Assembly (NCBI GenBank): GCA_014607495.2
Contig: CP053171.1
Location: 2,480,001-2,544,000 of the forward strand
Length of the DNA: 64,000 bases
Origin: Carposina sasakii
Lineage: Eukaryota; Arthropoda; Insecta; Lepidoptera; Carposinidae
Direction of reading: 5' to 3'
Positions within the stretch are counted from its first letter, which is position 1; each line of letters begins with the position of its first letter. The position numbers and the translations under genes were made by a program. Below, one piece after another: positions 22,174 through 35,340 of this stretch. The notes below the pieces were generated by a model. The model ran no database searches. It was not told the origin of the DNA and was given only the letters and a program-made list of their open reading frames with translations.

Positions 22174-25100
22174 ACATACCACTTCCAATTATTAATTGAT
22201 GCTGATTTTTGATCAAGTTTCGCGAAGAAAGACACAGCATTAACTATCCTTCAGATAGGCCATTGAAAAATTCGGCCCTTAGTCTATTTGTGGTATCACA
22301 ACGTAATTCTATTGGTCGTCATCGCCAGTAGTCACATCACATCTGATGATCCTGAATTAGATATCAGCGTGTTTATGTATGTAAATTCATTCATACCGCG
22401 CCAAGAATGTATTCACAAAGAATGCCGCTTTCAAAGTATCTGACATTGTAGTCGTAATGTTGATTTAATTAACAAAATGAAACTACTCGCCTCCGATACA
22501 AAGTTGGGTAGTTGGAAATTTATTAGGTCATAATGACTTTCTGACCGCAGAAACTAAGTAAAAACACAAACGACCGGTATTTTGTAAACACCCGTTTGGG
22601 CTAGATGGGTCTTTTAATACGGCAGTAATTAGTTAATGACTTTTATAGGGGTTGAACGGTAGCAGTTTTTCAACTAAAACTACATAGTTTTCAAGATAGA
22701 CGCTCATAGTAACAAAATTAAACACTCTTAGTTGTGAAACTGTGATTAATATTCATATAATTAATATTCTTGTTTTAAGAATATAAGGTCTTTTTGCTGG
22801 AATCCACATACATTGTAGGTCCATACCAATTTAGAAAATCACTTGAGCTTGAAGAGAAACACGATGGCAATAGATACCTATCATGAAAATTGATAGCAGC
22901 CAATAATTACTTAAATTGCGGTTTTCTAACTGGAGGCCTTTCGATCGAACGAGACACGAGCCTTTACAAATCACAGCTGAAAGTCTCAAAAGCCCCGGTT
23001 CGGTTCGCTGCAAGGCATTACAACAATTGGTATCGATCGAGAAAGTTCCATTCCCCTTCGCCCACCTATCTGCCGGCACGGGCTGAGTTGAGCTGACCCG
23101 CTTTTCATTGTCGAGCATGGGGGGTTCGGGTTGAACTTGAGAAATGTTTGTTTGCTTGTTCCTGTGCTGTTTTAAGGTTGCGGTTGATGACCTCACGAAA
23201 CTTATTTGGCGTATGTCATGTTGCCTCGGAATGGTTCGTTTCGTTACCTAATCCCTCTCCAATTTTGGTGATTTAGCACAATCACCTTAGAAACGTTTAA
23301 GAAACTAAAAAACATCACCTTCTATCGCTTTATGAATCCCTACCCGTTCCAGTCCCTACTTTCCACCTCAATAATCTTTAATACCCATTTATATTCCTCA
23401 TATAAATCTACATACTTATTCCTATTACTTGTGCAATATTTTAGGTCAGATACTAATATAAATCAAATAGATTTCTTTAGTATTAAGTTATATGCAAACA
23501 TACTGTCATAAAACTCTCAAACCGGAAATAAGAATGCCGTAGTACCTAAGCAAATCGTAATAAATATCTATCCACATTGTTGAAAAGTAAGGCGAGGTCA
23601 CGAATGCAAACAAATAGAAAAAGTATTCCTCCCAACTTTACGGCTTGACGTCATGCCAGTTCTCGTTTCCAAGTTTCAAAAGAATCCATTCTTTTAACAA
23701 TTCCGCTCGTATCTGGTAGGGCCAACTGGTTTTTAAAACATTTATAACTCTCCATTCAACTTAATTTACTTGATTTATGCCATGTTTCCGACGTCGTGTA
23801 CCCGACGACACGTCAATCAATGCGACTCGTTTTATGTATAAAGTAATTTCACTATCAGGATTTTTATGTCTTTTGATGGTTGCCGCTGTAGAAAATCGCG
23901 ACTCATAAAATACAACGCCTTTGAGAAGCTATGCGAAAGGTTTTCAAGCAATTTAATTAGATATTTATGTTTCCCGTTACTTTCATTTAGGGTACGAGAA
24001 GTCTTTTTCTTTTTGAATAAGAAGCCTTTTCTCTAGTCCCCATGACAAATGAAATTGATAGCTACCCTCATTTTGATTATCCATAAGCGTGATATGTTGC
24101 CGTGTTCTAGTAGTTTCTTTATCTCGGGCCTGATTAATACTAGCGCCGTCGTCACGTTTGTTATCTTTCTCAGAACACAAAGCGTGTATAAAACGTGTCG
24201 TTCTTTGACAATTTCCAACATGCGACTTCCTAGCCAGCAACGAGACTCTTATGCCATCGCCATGAAGTTTATAATTGCCCGAGCTGTAAGTAGAGAAGCG
24301 TGCAAGTCACTTAACGATCGCCAGAGATGAGTTATGATAGTTGTTGATACTTAATGCTCGTACGGCGGATGTAGATGGCAGATACGAAATAGGCGGTTTA
24401 AATACGCCGCCATAGCCGCAGAAACTGGTCGACTGACTTCCTTCGTTCGCTTCCTTGCAATAAACCGCTATGGTAATTCGGTACGTGCTTTTATGCCCAT
24501 GCTGGTTGCTGTATCTGTTTTTTATTTATTTTGGTTTTACTACTCGCCGTTCCTGGGAAATGGTCGCGTGTGTGGGTTTCAGAGATTCTTACGTGGCATG
24601 TTCTTACAAGCTTTAGGTTAGGCTAATGCCTCATTTACACTTGGGCGAATCATCCGGTCAATTTGAGATAAATGTAATTTGGTCGTCTAAGGTAGGTATT
24701 TAACGTCTATCTCTTCAACGCGGATGCCTGTCCTGCCTACGTGTAAAGAAGACATAAGAATAAGGAAAAAAATACTTTTCATATCGCTTACTCTGAGGTA
24801 ATGCATTATTTTTGTTAAACGATGAGTTTGTTTGGTATTGTATGTGTCGCTTGAATATATTCCCGTAATGGAAGTAAAAAGTAGGTACCTACACGGACGT
24901 TTCTTTGTAGACAGAATACCGAACGGAATGTATGACAAGTTGACACCACACCGCCTCCGCTCCCCGGCCAAATATAACATTATTGATTTGTCACACGATA
25001 CTTGTGTGACTGTGAGTCGAGTCGATCGGCTAGTCCGGTGGAAAGCCAGAAAGTTATCTATCGGTAAAATGTGTCTTGAACCGCGGCAAAGCGAGTCTTG

Positions 25101-26895
25101 TTGATTATATTACATTACATCTGCTAAAACAATACACTTTAATTACAGCGATAAATCATACTTGTTACAAAAACTTTAATTTGGTTAACTGTATTTCCTT
25201 TTGCGCATGTTGTATGTGAGTAAGTGAGCTAGCAATAACTTGTCACTGATCTTTTGTATCTAGTCTCGAAAATATTCAAAACATGCTTGCGGAATCTCTT
25301 TTGCGATGCTATCCCAGTTTGGGAATGTAACTGGACATTATTTGTAAACGAAAATACAAGGTTCACACTTAGATCTAATAGTTAGGAGTGCCTGTCGTTG
25401 GCCTATCTGAACCTGTTAAAAGAATCTTGAAATGACTGTACTTTGATCCCTCATTGGACTTTACAGCTAGGCTGAGAAACATTAGTGGTTCTTGGTATTT
25501 TGACGTCAATATGATTATGTTGTAGTCGTATTAATCTTAATGTCTACTATTATAATGTACTTTGACTTTGCTTGTATTCTTCTCCTAGGCAAAGGCTAAC
25601 GACTTCTTAACATTTACCAATCACAAACTACCCAATATACATATTCTCCACCCATCGATCGGCAAGCCGTACAAGGCTCTAACTCTTAGTAATTGGCAAT
25701 CGAAACTTTAGAACGCAGTTACCTCACTACGCTCGCAATGACTGCCCTGAAGCACGTACTACGGGGATTTGTGAAAGTTAATACATAGCTTTATGAATCA
25801 ATGGTTGACCAAGCCAGCTCCTGTTGGTGGCTGCTCCACGCTTGTGGCTTGGCCGGCCGCGGGTGAACAACCTCTGCGCGTCCCCGCGATCGAACGCCGC
25901 TCGCTCTGTCCCACTTCACGGCGCGGCTCGACGAATTATTCGCATGTACAGGCAGACGCCTAAATTGAGTACACGTGGCCGACGGCTAACCTCAGCTTAA
26001 AGATGTCGCAGGGTCATGCTCGCCGTAATTATAGATGGTTAATGTGGATCGTTTGGGAATAATGAGCGTTTGCGCGAGTGTGTGAATATTTATTATATTT
26101 ATTATTATTATAGATTAGGCTAGTACCGAATTAGAAATCTTATTGATGTTGCTCTTATGTTACATGCTGAAGAAAAGGCTTCAGATTTCGAAATTTAAGA
26201 AATTGATAGTGGGCGTCTGTTTACATTAAAGCGATTGACTTATTATTAGTGAGTTTCCTAATTTGTCGTGTATGCATTGCAATTTTGATAACATACACAC
26301 AACTACCTATTCATAAGTAACAACTACATAGTTAGAAGTTACACGAGCTTGCTCTTGCTACATTGGCAGTATTGACGTAGCTCTCGAGCCGAGGAACTTA
26401 GTTACAAGTGCTACAACTTGCTGGGCACGGGTCCGCATCTAGCCGGGTTTGAAGACTAACGTCTGATTAGTTTGAGTTCATTATGACGAACTATACAGTA
26501 TGTACGTGAATTTGGTCCTTCGAACCACAGATAATAGAAATTGAATGTGGTCTCGTCAATCAGTTTTTGGTAGCTGAAGCCAGAAAATATTTTGTTTTCT
26601 TACCGTATAACCTCATTTACTTAAAGAAATAACACGATTGCGTAAATTTTTCACGCAATTTTGCTCTCAGGACTAAGATGAATCTAATGATAGGATACAG
26701 GATTAGCTGTTTATATATACTAGCTTACATACCAACTCGAAAAACATAGCCTTCCTTCTGGCGCAGTCGGCTAAAAATAGTATAGTCTTGAAAAAAAAAA
26801 TTGAAAAGTTTAATCAAATTCATGTTACTTACCGTTATCAGTTAAACCAAGTTAGAATGAATACGTGCTCTCTGATAAATGGGCCTCTAATGGTA
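22174..26895. other. Intergenic DNA, nothing recognised
   Basis: About 4.7 kb with only short, featureless frames (the longest, 22831-23196 on the - strand, 121 codons, shows no domain). No repeat ends were identified. Confidence 0.45.
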
Positions 26896-26932
26896 CCTCT
26901 CCGAGGTACTGTTTGCATTTTGTTCCACTACA

Positions 26933-27196
26933 CGGGATAAAAACATTTTTCCGGGATAAAAAGTAGCCTATATGTTAAGTGGGACCTGTCACAATATATT
27001 CCTGAAAACTGCATCGAAATCGGTTTAGCCGTTTCTGAGATTAGCGTTCACAAACGCACAGGCAAACAGACAAAAATTCCAAAAAATCATCGTTTTGGGT
27101 TCTATTGCGTTGATAAAGGTATCCTATAATATTTTTTTCTCATATATCTTCCATGTACAGACAGCGACCCGTTACATTTTTATTATATGTATAGAT
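26933..27196 (+). mobile_element. RTE/SINE-like 3' end, family B, copy 1
   Basis: Contains CGGGATAAAAAGTAGCCTAT, GTGGGACCTGTCACAATATA and TGCATCGAAATCGG, and ends TTATTATATGTATAGAT. The same series of words occurs at 40137-40349 and 52537-52725, with a short tail at 50850-50901. These are retroposon 3' ends spread through lepidopteran genomes (recalled). Confidence 0.7.
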
Positions 27197-28631
27197 GAAA
27201 TGTTCTCAACGTATTCTCGAGTGCAAACACAACTGTAAATCACTTTGTAGTGTTAGTTCGCGCAGCATGTGCGATGCATTCGACTTTGTCGCTGCAAGTT
27301 TGCAGGTAACTGTACCGTTGAGCACGACAAACGTAAAATACGTTTATGTACGCACATGTGGAAACTTTAATAATAATTCCGTTGTTTTGTATCGGTTAAC
27401 GCACAATTTGTTTGTTAGATTACTCGGCAGAACAGATAAGTTCGAAACAATATAGGTAAAGACAACCAAACACATCACAATCAGTGTGATGTGTTTGGTT
27501 GGAGCTTCAATGTTTTTTATGTGTTTTTATTGGTAGACACTTTGCTGGTGTATGTGCTACTTATGTATTGTAAATATATTTGTGTAATAGTACTGTTTGT
27601 GTCTCATGAAAATAATAAAATAAAAATAAAATAAAACAAAACATCTCTGCCAGTGTTATTTTAGTATTAAAACTGTGAAATACGGTAGCAGAATCGGAAT
27701 GTGTTACTACACAAATTATTATATCTTTTTGCATCAGCTTATAGTTTAACTGGTTCCTTCATGTTTATTACCCCAATAGTTATAGCCACTTTACGAAAAG
27801 TTTAAGTATTTTTATCGCCATATTAAGAAGTATCGTAACAAAAAGTAGGAAATGACTTTATAGCCACACGATTTCACGATTTCTGCCGTAGTACGCTAGA
27901 AACTCCTAAAGTGCCAAGTCTTGATTGTTGCCCGAACTTCGTGGAAGTCCTCTCCGAGGTACTGTTTGCATTTTGTTCCACTACATGCTGCTTTATGGCT
28001 TTACAGTTGTAACTTTATTCTACATAGGTAGTAGATAGGTGCAGCGTGTAGAGTACCTACCTACTTATGTATGTAAAAATAGTCTACAATTTGTATTTGA
28101 CTTTGACTTGAATAATCATGTAAATCATCTTATCTTGTAGTCCTTAATTTACGTAACTGTAGGCAATCGTTTTGCTGTCGGAGAATTACCAATAATTCCT
28201 AGTAAAACCTGCTTAATTTGATTGTAATTATCGTTCGTTAGCCGAATAACTTATATTTCTAATTTCCATCCTTTAAGCTTAACCTAGCGTAGTAAAATAA
28301 AATAATAAAGTTCACACTGAGGCAAATCAAAGTCGTGTCCTAGGGCATTCGCATCCACTTTAACTCTAAAAAGAATGAAAGAGAATTAAACTTACTTAAA
28401 AGTTTCGCATTGAATCAGTTTTTCAACTGCTGACGTATTCAAAACTCGGTATTACTCGGGAACTGGTATTGGCACGAAATTATAGTTAGATGGGAGAACA
28501 AACAGGAGTCAGTGGGGACGCCGAAGTTTGTTGCAAAAGATTTAATGGAAGTTAGTCTCGCGTTGTCTAAGTTTGGCACTCGTCTGGCCGCGCGCGTTCA
28601 TAAGTGTAGGGCTGCCAGTGGTGCGATACAG
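27197..28631. other. Intergenic DNA with a small hairpin
   Basis: No gene recognised. Contains a 17-bp-arm hairpin (27463-27501), an A-rich stretch (27608-27640) and, at 27949-27985, an exact 37-bp duplicate of 26896-26932, the bases just before the family B copy. Confidence 0.45.
27463..27501. repeat. Perfect 17-bp inverted repeat
   Basis: CAACCAAACACATCACA (27463-27479) and its exact reverse complement TGTGATGTGTTTGGTTG (27485-27501) are separated by 5 bases. The stem is too short for a typical miRNA precursor, and it is not part of any recognised element. Confidence 0.7.
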
Positions 28632-28824
28632 CAGCGGTTCCCGAAAGGTGGTCCGCGGAACCCTGGGGTTCCGTGAAAGGGCCGCAAGGGTTCCGTAAAA
28701 AATATTATCACACGTTCCGTGACCAACGACGTTCGCGCGCACCGAAGTAGTTATCAAAGTAGGGTTCCGTTAGGAAAAGTATAATCAATTATGGGTTCCT
28801 TGGCAAAAAAAAAATTGGGAACTG
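28632..28824. mobile_element. hAT-like MITE, 8-bp TSD
   Basis: Ends are CAGCGGTTCCCGAAAGGTGG and TTGGGAACTG. The flanks repeat CGATACAG exactly (28624-28631 and 28825-28832). The 193-bp body is non-coding; its repeated GGGTTCCGT words are typical of hAT subterminal motifs. Its ends resemble 13743-13928 but the bodies differ. Confidence 0.8.
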
Positions 28825-28856
28825 CGATACAGTATTGTGCCACTGCTGCTGGTGGC

Positions 28857-28928
28857 TGGACATCGGTTAGGATTCCAACTCATCACATCAGCATATTGCA
28901 GTCGACTGCTAGACTTAGACCTCCTCTT
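28857..28928 (-). repeat. Fragment of LINE 3' end, family C
   Basis: The stretch with GCATATTGCAGTCGACTGCT and AGACTTAGACCTCC matches the tail region of 17113-17345 with several differences. Confidence 0.45.
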
Positions 28929-29853
28929 TTTTTATCTATAGTCAGCTACATAAGTACATGGAACTTAATGAAATGTTTCTAACATAAAAGATTTAACTAC
29001 TCATACTTAATCACAGTGGATTTTAGACGCAGCAGACAATATTTTTATTAAGCTTACGTCAGCAGTAAACTATGCTAAAAATATTTCGTACAGTTGAACT
29101 ATAAGTTCTTGCTTGACATTTTGGCACCCCTGCGCGCAAATGTATATCTAGGGGTTAGTCAAAAGGGAAGTTTTATTGCTCGTGAATTTCATTATAACTT
29201 TGCGAGCCTCTTCTCTTAATGTCTTTAAACGAGGATTGTTGTCTAATTTGTACAAATTATGACGACATTCTGTGGAAAGTATAGCCTTGATACGCAGCAT
29301 TATTATCTTAACATTTTTCCAAGTTTAACAAAAGTCAACTGATTAGAAACTGTTATTAAATAAATAAATAATAAAAACGATGGTATTAAAAGTAATAAAT
29401 GCATTCCAATAGATTATTTACATATTACAGACGTGTAAGTACGTTTAATAAAACCTCGTGATAACTTATGCGCTCTCGCAATCCTATTAACTCTGCATTA
29501 TTCCCGTGTTGCAAAGTATCAAGTAATTACATTTCTCTTACTAAATATTACACCTCACAAGTCACCCATTGGCCTGGAGGGGAAAGTTTCGCCCCCTCCC
29601 GCAGTCTGCTCAGTTTGCAAGTTGGACCGAACTTCCACTGAACTTGTACTGAAACTAAACCTACGCAAGTATACGGTATGGTGGCTTATAGCACTGGAAA
29701 TGGCCCGAATATTATTGAAGTTGGAGTAGGAAGTTTTTTTGCGGTATTGTATTAATATAAAGCACTTATTAATACTGCTTCCCACCTATATGAGGCACTT
29801 ACGCTAAGAGGTAATTAGGTAGTTTTGGGTAGTTATTATTTCTTCGCTATATA
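28929..29853. other. Intergenic DNA, nothing recognised
   Basis: AT-rich sequence with only short frames; no repeat ends noted. Confidence 0.45.
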
Positions 29854-30113
29854 CAGGGTGTAACAAAAAGGGTATGTTAAGCAAAAAGCTATGTAAATAG
29901 CCCACTGTAGAGAACTTATTCACAAAATTTGAGACCCGAAATCACATGTTTATTTTTCCCGATAGTATGGAGAATTTTTAAATATCTCAGGAAATTTCAT
30001 ACAATCTTGAAAAATAAAAATGTGATTTCGAGTCTCAAATTTTGGAAATAGGTTCTCTATAGTGGGCTATTTACATTGCTTTTCGCTTAACATACCCTTT
30101 CTGTTACACCCTG
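29854..30113. mobile_element. Palindromic Tc1/mariner-like MITE, TA TSD
   Basis: Starts CAGGGTGTAACAAAAAGGGT and ends with its near reverse complement (ACCCTTTCTGTTACACCCTG), flanked on both sides by TA. The two halves pair almost throughout its 260 bp, so it would fold into one long hairpin. TA duplication and size fit a mariner-type MITE. Confidence 0.75.
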
Positions 30114-30115
30114 TA

Positions 30116-33100
30116 TACAAACGACTAAATGAAACTTCGAAAAACTCGAAATGTTCGCGAAAACTTCCAATACTTATTTGTAGTAATACGTTAATAAATT
30201 AAATTTCTTGTACATACAAAGCTTAATATCGAAACGATTATTGACTTGCCTTATCCAGAAAATCCATTCAGTAAGCTAGACAATAATTCGATGACGGTAC
30301 CCATGCTTGTGCAGGGTTCGGAAGGGGCTTATCGCACCCTGTGTTGACTTCGCAACTTACGGGAACTAAATAAACTATGATGCTATGTGTAGGATTCGAA
30401 TGGTTCATGCCTTTTGCAATCGGTTTTTTGACCGATGAATGAAAACGTTTAAATATTGATTTTGAGCAGATTCATTTGTAAAAACACAAATACAAGAAGT
30501 TATCTATTATTCTACCGTAACATGTATGGGTACTTACATCCTTTTTTAACATTTTATACTCAAAACTTTACTCCAGATACCCGAGCGTATAATTACGTGT
30601 ACCAAATAGCAATTATAACAAGTTGGGCGCGAGTTTGCCTCCATATCCACGGACTTATGACTGAACTGAAAGCTGTTGTACTTCCTCATATGCCCCGGGA
30701 ATATTAAGTCCCTGGAAACTTGCGCCATCCATGTTCCCTAACTAAATTAAGACCCTCCCAAACTTTGATGGAGAAAGAATACCTTCATTTTCCGAATTAA
30801 ATTGTTCTGTCAATGATTAATTTTATGTAGATCCCACTTCAAAGCCTCGGGGGATTACAGAGGCAATCAATATCGTAGAGGGAACGTTGTCACTCAAGAT
30901 TATCGGCCAGTCGTAATTTGCCGTGTTTACGCAAGTCAGTGAAGCCAGGCTGCCATGCGTGTTTCGCTACGAGCATAATGCGACATTACGGCACTAGACA
31001 TGTACGTACATGCTAGCTAATTTGTACTTAGAAACTAGGGAGTGATTCCAATTTCTATAACTTCTGCGGTTTGCGAAATGAGGTTTCTTTACGTAGGGCC
31101 TGGCTAAACTAGTTGAAATTTAAATACACAATGAAGTACTTTTGACTACAAAGAACAAGAATTGTTCCGGATTTTGTATTAACAGACGCGTGCACTTTCT
31201 GTACGGAAGTAGTATTATTTCAAAGTTACGTAGTAAGCGAGACAATAAATGCCATCCTTTCCAAGCTAGAACTAGAAGTTGAGTGTCTCTCGCAGTGTCG
31301 GCAGCGTTCGAGTCTCACACGTGATCGATAGTTCAAAGACCTCGGTAATAACAAGTTATTGGTCCGTGGACTTTCGAGTAACCCATTCGAACGGCTCGGT
31401 GCCGCACTAGACGGCGATAAGAAAACGTTCGGAACGTTAATTAAACGGATAGCGGCCGGAATTGCACACATCTATCTGTCCGACGGCAATTTGGGGGCGG
31501 CGCAAGTTCGGGTTTCAGTTCTTGTGGATATTGGGGGAATTTTTGCATGTAGACATTTTGGATAAAACATCACAGGTGCTATTTCGAAAGTTTTGTGTGA
31601 AAATAGAGGAAATTTTATAGAGTAACAGAAGTGAAATCAAAGATAAATCAAACTGCATTGATTGGTTTTTAATTTGAAATAGCCACAGCGTTTCGATAAA
31701 CGCAATTTACTGCCGTTCAACAATCACACTCACTTTAAACCAATCGCACAGTCCACGTTACATCAATATTGTATAGACAATAATCGCATGGCTTTCGATG
31801 TCCCTTCCCCCTCTTGACCCAGCGCGCCGTCGCTATCCGGATACGATCAATGGCCCTTTCAATTAAAAGTTTCTCCCGGGAGCCCGTTTGTGGGCCGCGA
31901 CGCACCCAGAGTAATTGTCGGACCGGCACAAAGAAATTACTGCATTTGGCAGACGATTCTGTTGCCTGTCTGTTCGCAATCAAGTTCTACGTTTCCTGCC
32001 TCTTTTTTGTGCACTCAACTTTTTGGCGATTCGCTGTTTGAGTTCGCAAAGCTGTTTTTCGACTTTGAATTGAACGTTTGCAAGCTGCTTCAAGTATTTC
32101 CGAACATTGCACTCCATGTTACTTGAAACTTGTTGGAATACTGTGTCTTTCAACGTTCCCATTTGCGCTTGCCAACTGCTCGAAAATGTGCCGGTTATTT
32201 AGTTTATAGCTGCTGACTTAATTAGTGTTTTCTGGGCTTAAAATTTCTAGAATTTAGAGTGTCTTCAACTAACAAACGCAACGCACAGTACTAAACTTGC
32301 GGAACATTATTTGGCAGTCACCAGCTAGCATAAACTTTGTATATTTGCGGCACACGGAAACAGGTATAAAGGCTGGAGCAGTTATACTACAATGTTGCCA
32401 TGTCCGCGCCGTCACTATCGTGGTTTATGAACCGTAAAATATTACGCTCTCGACGGCGACATAAAATAATCTTGCACAGATAGCCGTGGCGTGTGATGTA
32501 TGTCTTTTTACCGTTGCGTCACCGGCATTGTTCCGCATTGTACGCGCGTAACCCATTTCGATGAGGTGGAATTGATAAAGCCGTCAATTTACAACTTCTT
32601 CAAATGTATGCCGTACCTATGTGTTATTGTGGGTGGCAAAATAATGGACTCAATTTAGTTGGCTATACATATTTGAACGTGATTATTATTCCATAAAATG
32701 AATACTTTGTTTCAACCAATACTATACTCAATATATGACGGAGATTATTGTAGTCTGCCTCGACGGAATCGCAAGACTGCTTAGTAAAGATATTCATATT
32801 CTTATTTTAATCAAACTCCGTTTTAACTGCGCTGTGAAAGACATTATTTCACTAGTGCCTCGTTTAGTACCCAGCAGGGTGCACCACGTGAGCTGGGTTA
32901 GACCTGGGTCCAGTTGAGCTGTACAACCATTACGCCCACACAACATCATTGGTATCTATATTTATGACGACACATAGATCAAACGATAGTCTGTCCTGTT
33001 CCAACAACTGTAAAAATCAATAACTTTGTTTGGTTATCTGGGATATTACGCAATCGCGCTGAAATTGTACAAATAATATTAGGTTTTGTCGCTTTATGTG

Positions 33101-34374
33101 TTCGTGTAGCTAGTATCTATCGTTTACTAGTTGTTCCCCGTGATTCGGATAAAATATTTTTTTTTGCATATACATAGGTACAAAGTTTTCAACGTTCAAA
33201 GTTAGGGTTTTAAAACGCTTCTAGGTCCTCCTAGTGTGGTTGCAAATCTGTGCCTTCCCATAAAATCAACCCAAAATAATAGATTGCGGTTAAACTTTAG
33301 CAATTACTGTCTTTGGGCCGAAAGCCCTAAACTTGATGGTTAATTTCACCATGCTTCGTACGTAAGGTATTTTAATGGGCGTGAATTCCTTACCCTTACC
33401 ATGTTAGGCATATTTTTCATAATGACAATGGACGAGTTCGAGATTGTTGGTGAATTAAGTTTTATTGACGTCTTGCATATTATCAGAGTAGTTTCAGATC
33501 TCATGATGATAGTTATGATTGATTGCTTAACGTGCTATTAGTTGATACAGTCTCTAACTAAAGTAGAACCAGATGATGTTATCTATCAGAAACTTGCCAT
33601 ATCAATGTAACTGCATCAGATTATGATAAATACAATCACTTTTATCCATGTCTAAAGCTCAATATCATTCAATTAAACTTTTATAGGACTCCTTGTATTT
33701 GTTACTACTACCGTGAACACTTGATTAAAATAAAATCATTTGTGATATAATGCTTTGTAATTTCAATATGCCCGTCTTGGATAAGTTGTACAAAAAGTAC
33801 ATGACACGGTTTCTTCGCTCAAAGAATGCCTTCGGTCCAGTTCTTCTATTCGAACAAAAGACTCTTTGTGTCTCGACATGCTCAGGGGAAATGTTAGTTC
33901 AGAGATTCCTTTATTTTATATATCAGGTGTTTCTTGCTGTTAATTGTGTACACGGATTTTTAATTAAGAAAGTTCTTCCTTTGACTTTGCAAAATTTGTA
34001 CTTAAGTTGGATTTACATGAGTAAATTCCTTCACAAGACATGACCTTACGTGTAAATTAAAGGATAGGAGGAAGTGGTGTGCAAAATTTCTAACTTACTT
34101 TGTAAATATTTTAGCGTTCCAGTTACTGGTAGGCTTTATTTAGTGATAGGTACCAGCTGTGCTAGGATTCGTTTGTATTGAAACTTCCGCAATTTTGTTA
34201 AACTTTATATAAGTTTTGCAAGTGTTTTGTATTGATACAATCATTAATTACACAACCCGAAGTAAAGAGAGCCTCATTTAATTTAGAAATGCGTATTTAC
34301 TTTCTCGCATTTATACTACATATACTAGCTAAGTTGACGATATCAAAATTTAAACTTGCTTTTCTTTGTTACAG
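30116..34374. other. Non-coding DNA upstream of the CtBP leader exon
   Basis: No supported gene. The block 31220-32160 is comparatively GC-rich and repeat-free, with several long-looking but overlapping frames in both directions that show no codon-like consistency. This may be conserved regulatory DNA rather than protein. The rest is AT-rich and featureless. Confidence 0.45.
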
Positions 34375-34586
34375 GTGCAGTGAGAACTCGGAAAGCCTAG
34401 TGCAGTGCTCGCGGAGTAGTTCGCCGCTTCGTGCAGTGTAGTGTCAGTGCAGTGCAGTGACGTGATAGATCAGTGACAGTGAACAGTGCGTTACGCGTCC
34501 GACGTGGCGTCGACGCGGGCGTCAAGTCAATGCCCGTGCCGATGGAGCGGTGATTGCGGCATCACTTACTCGCATATGCGGCGCTG
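34375..34586 (+). other. CtBP: Probable 5' untranslated exon of CtBP
   Basis: The segment is bounded by a good acceptor (TTTCTTTGTTACAG, AG at 34373-34374) and a donor (CTG/GTGAGT at 34586/34587). It is clearly GC-richer than its flanks. It is full of CAGTG words and several TCAGT initiator-like motifs, so it may be a promoter with multiple starts rather than an internal exon. It contains a short upstream frame (ATG 34530, stop 34551) and another ATG at 34576 that meets a stop on splicing to any of the downstream exons. Attribution to CtBP is by position and strand only. Confidence 0.45.
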
Positions 34587-34760
34587 GTGAGTAACATTTT
34601 ACGTTATTAGTCCAAATTTGTGGGTCCGCCTTAACCCCATCTATATCATCTGTGTATCAATTAGCATCGCTGCTTGAATGCACCAAAGCATGCTCTTAAT
34701 TCCCACATCTTACTTTGTTACTAGGTTATGTACGTAAGTACATATGGCCCGACCGGGAAG

Positions 34761-35340
34761 TAGGAATGAGCGATATTAGTAAATTATCGATATTGAAATC
34801 GATATTAATATCGATAGCTAAATATCGAATATTCGATATTATCGGGCACAAAAATCGATATTTTATCATATCAATCGAGAACCATGGTCAACTGTATGTT
34901 ATGTGCAAAAAATATTGTGAGAAATAATGGACATCACATTTATTATCAGAATTTAGAAATATCGAAAATATAGCATAGCACTTAAATTCTTTTAAAATAA
35001 CACAATGTTTATTAGAACTGAGCTGACTACTGACTGACTTGTAATAAATGAATGAGTGAGAATTGACTGAAAAATAGGGATGCTACTCTACCTGCTGAAT
35101 TTGGCTCATAAAACTATATCGATGTTTACGAATGAATACATTAAACAATTTTTTTACATAAGCAAAGGAGCACTGATCGAAAAGGGGATTGAGTTTCGAT
35201 ATTTCGAGAATAATCCGATATCATGTTAACAATATCGATATGGCGATATTTCAAAGTTACAATTATCGATATTTATATATCAATATTTCGGAGATTAATA
35301 TCGAAATTTCAACGATATCGATAAATATCGCACATCCCTA
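34761..35340. mobile_element. hAT-like element packed with TATCGATA sites
   Basis: The left end TAGGAATGAGCGATATTAGT and right end AATATCGCACATCCCTA are inverted repeats. The flanks CCGGGAAG (34753-34760) and CTGGGAAG (35341-35348) are an 8-bp duplication with one mismatch. The 580-bp body has five exact TATCGATA octamers (starting 34785, 34809, 35233, 35264, 35316), the recognition sequence of insect DREF and related factors. It starts about 175 bp downstream of the CtBP leader-exon donor. Confidence 0.7.

Noticed and set aside
22831..23196. 121-codon - strand frame
   Set aside because: No recognisable domain, signal or context; ordinary length for chance in this composition.
34375..34586. 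Considered as a coding exon using ATG 34576
   Set aside because: Splicing its donor to 45127, 46550 or 51049 gives an immediate in-frame stop in each case, so it is better seen as untranslated.
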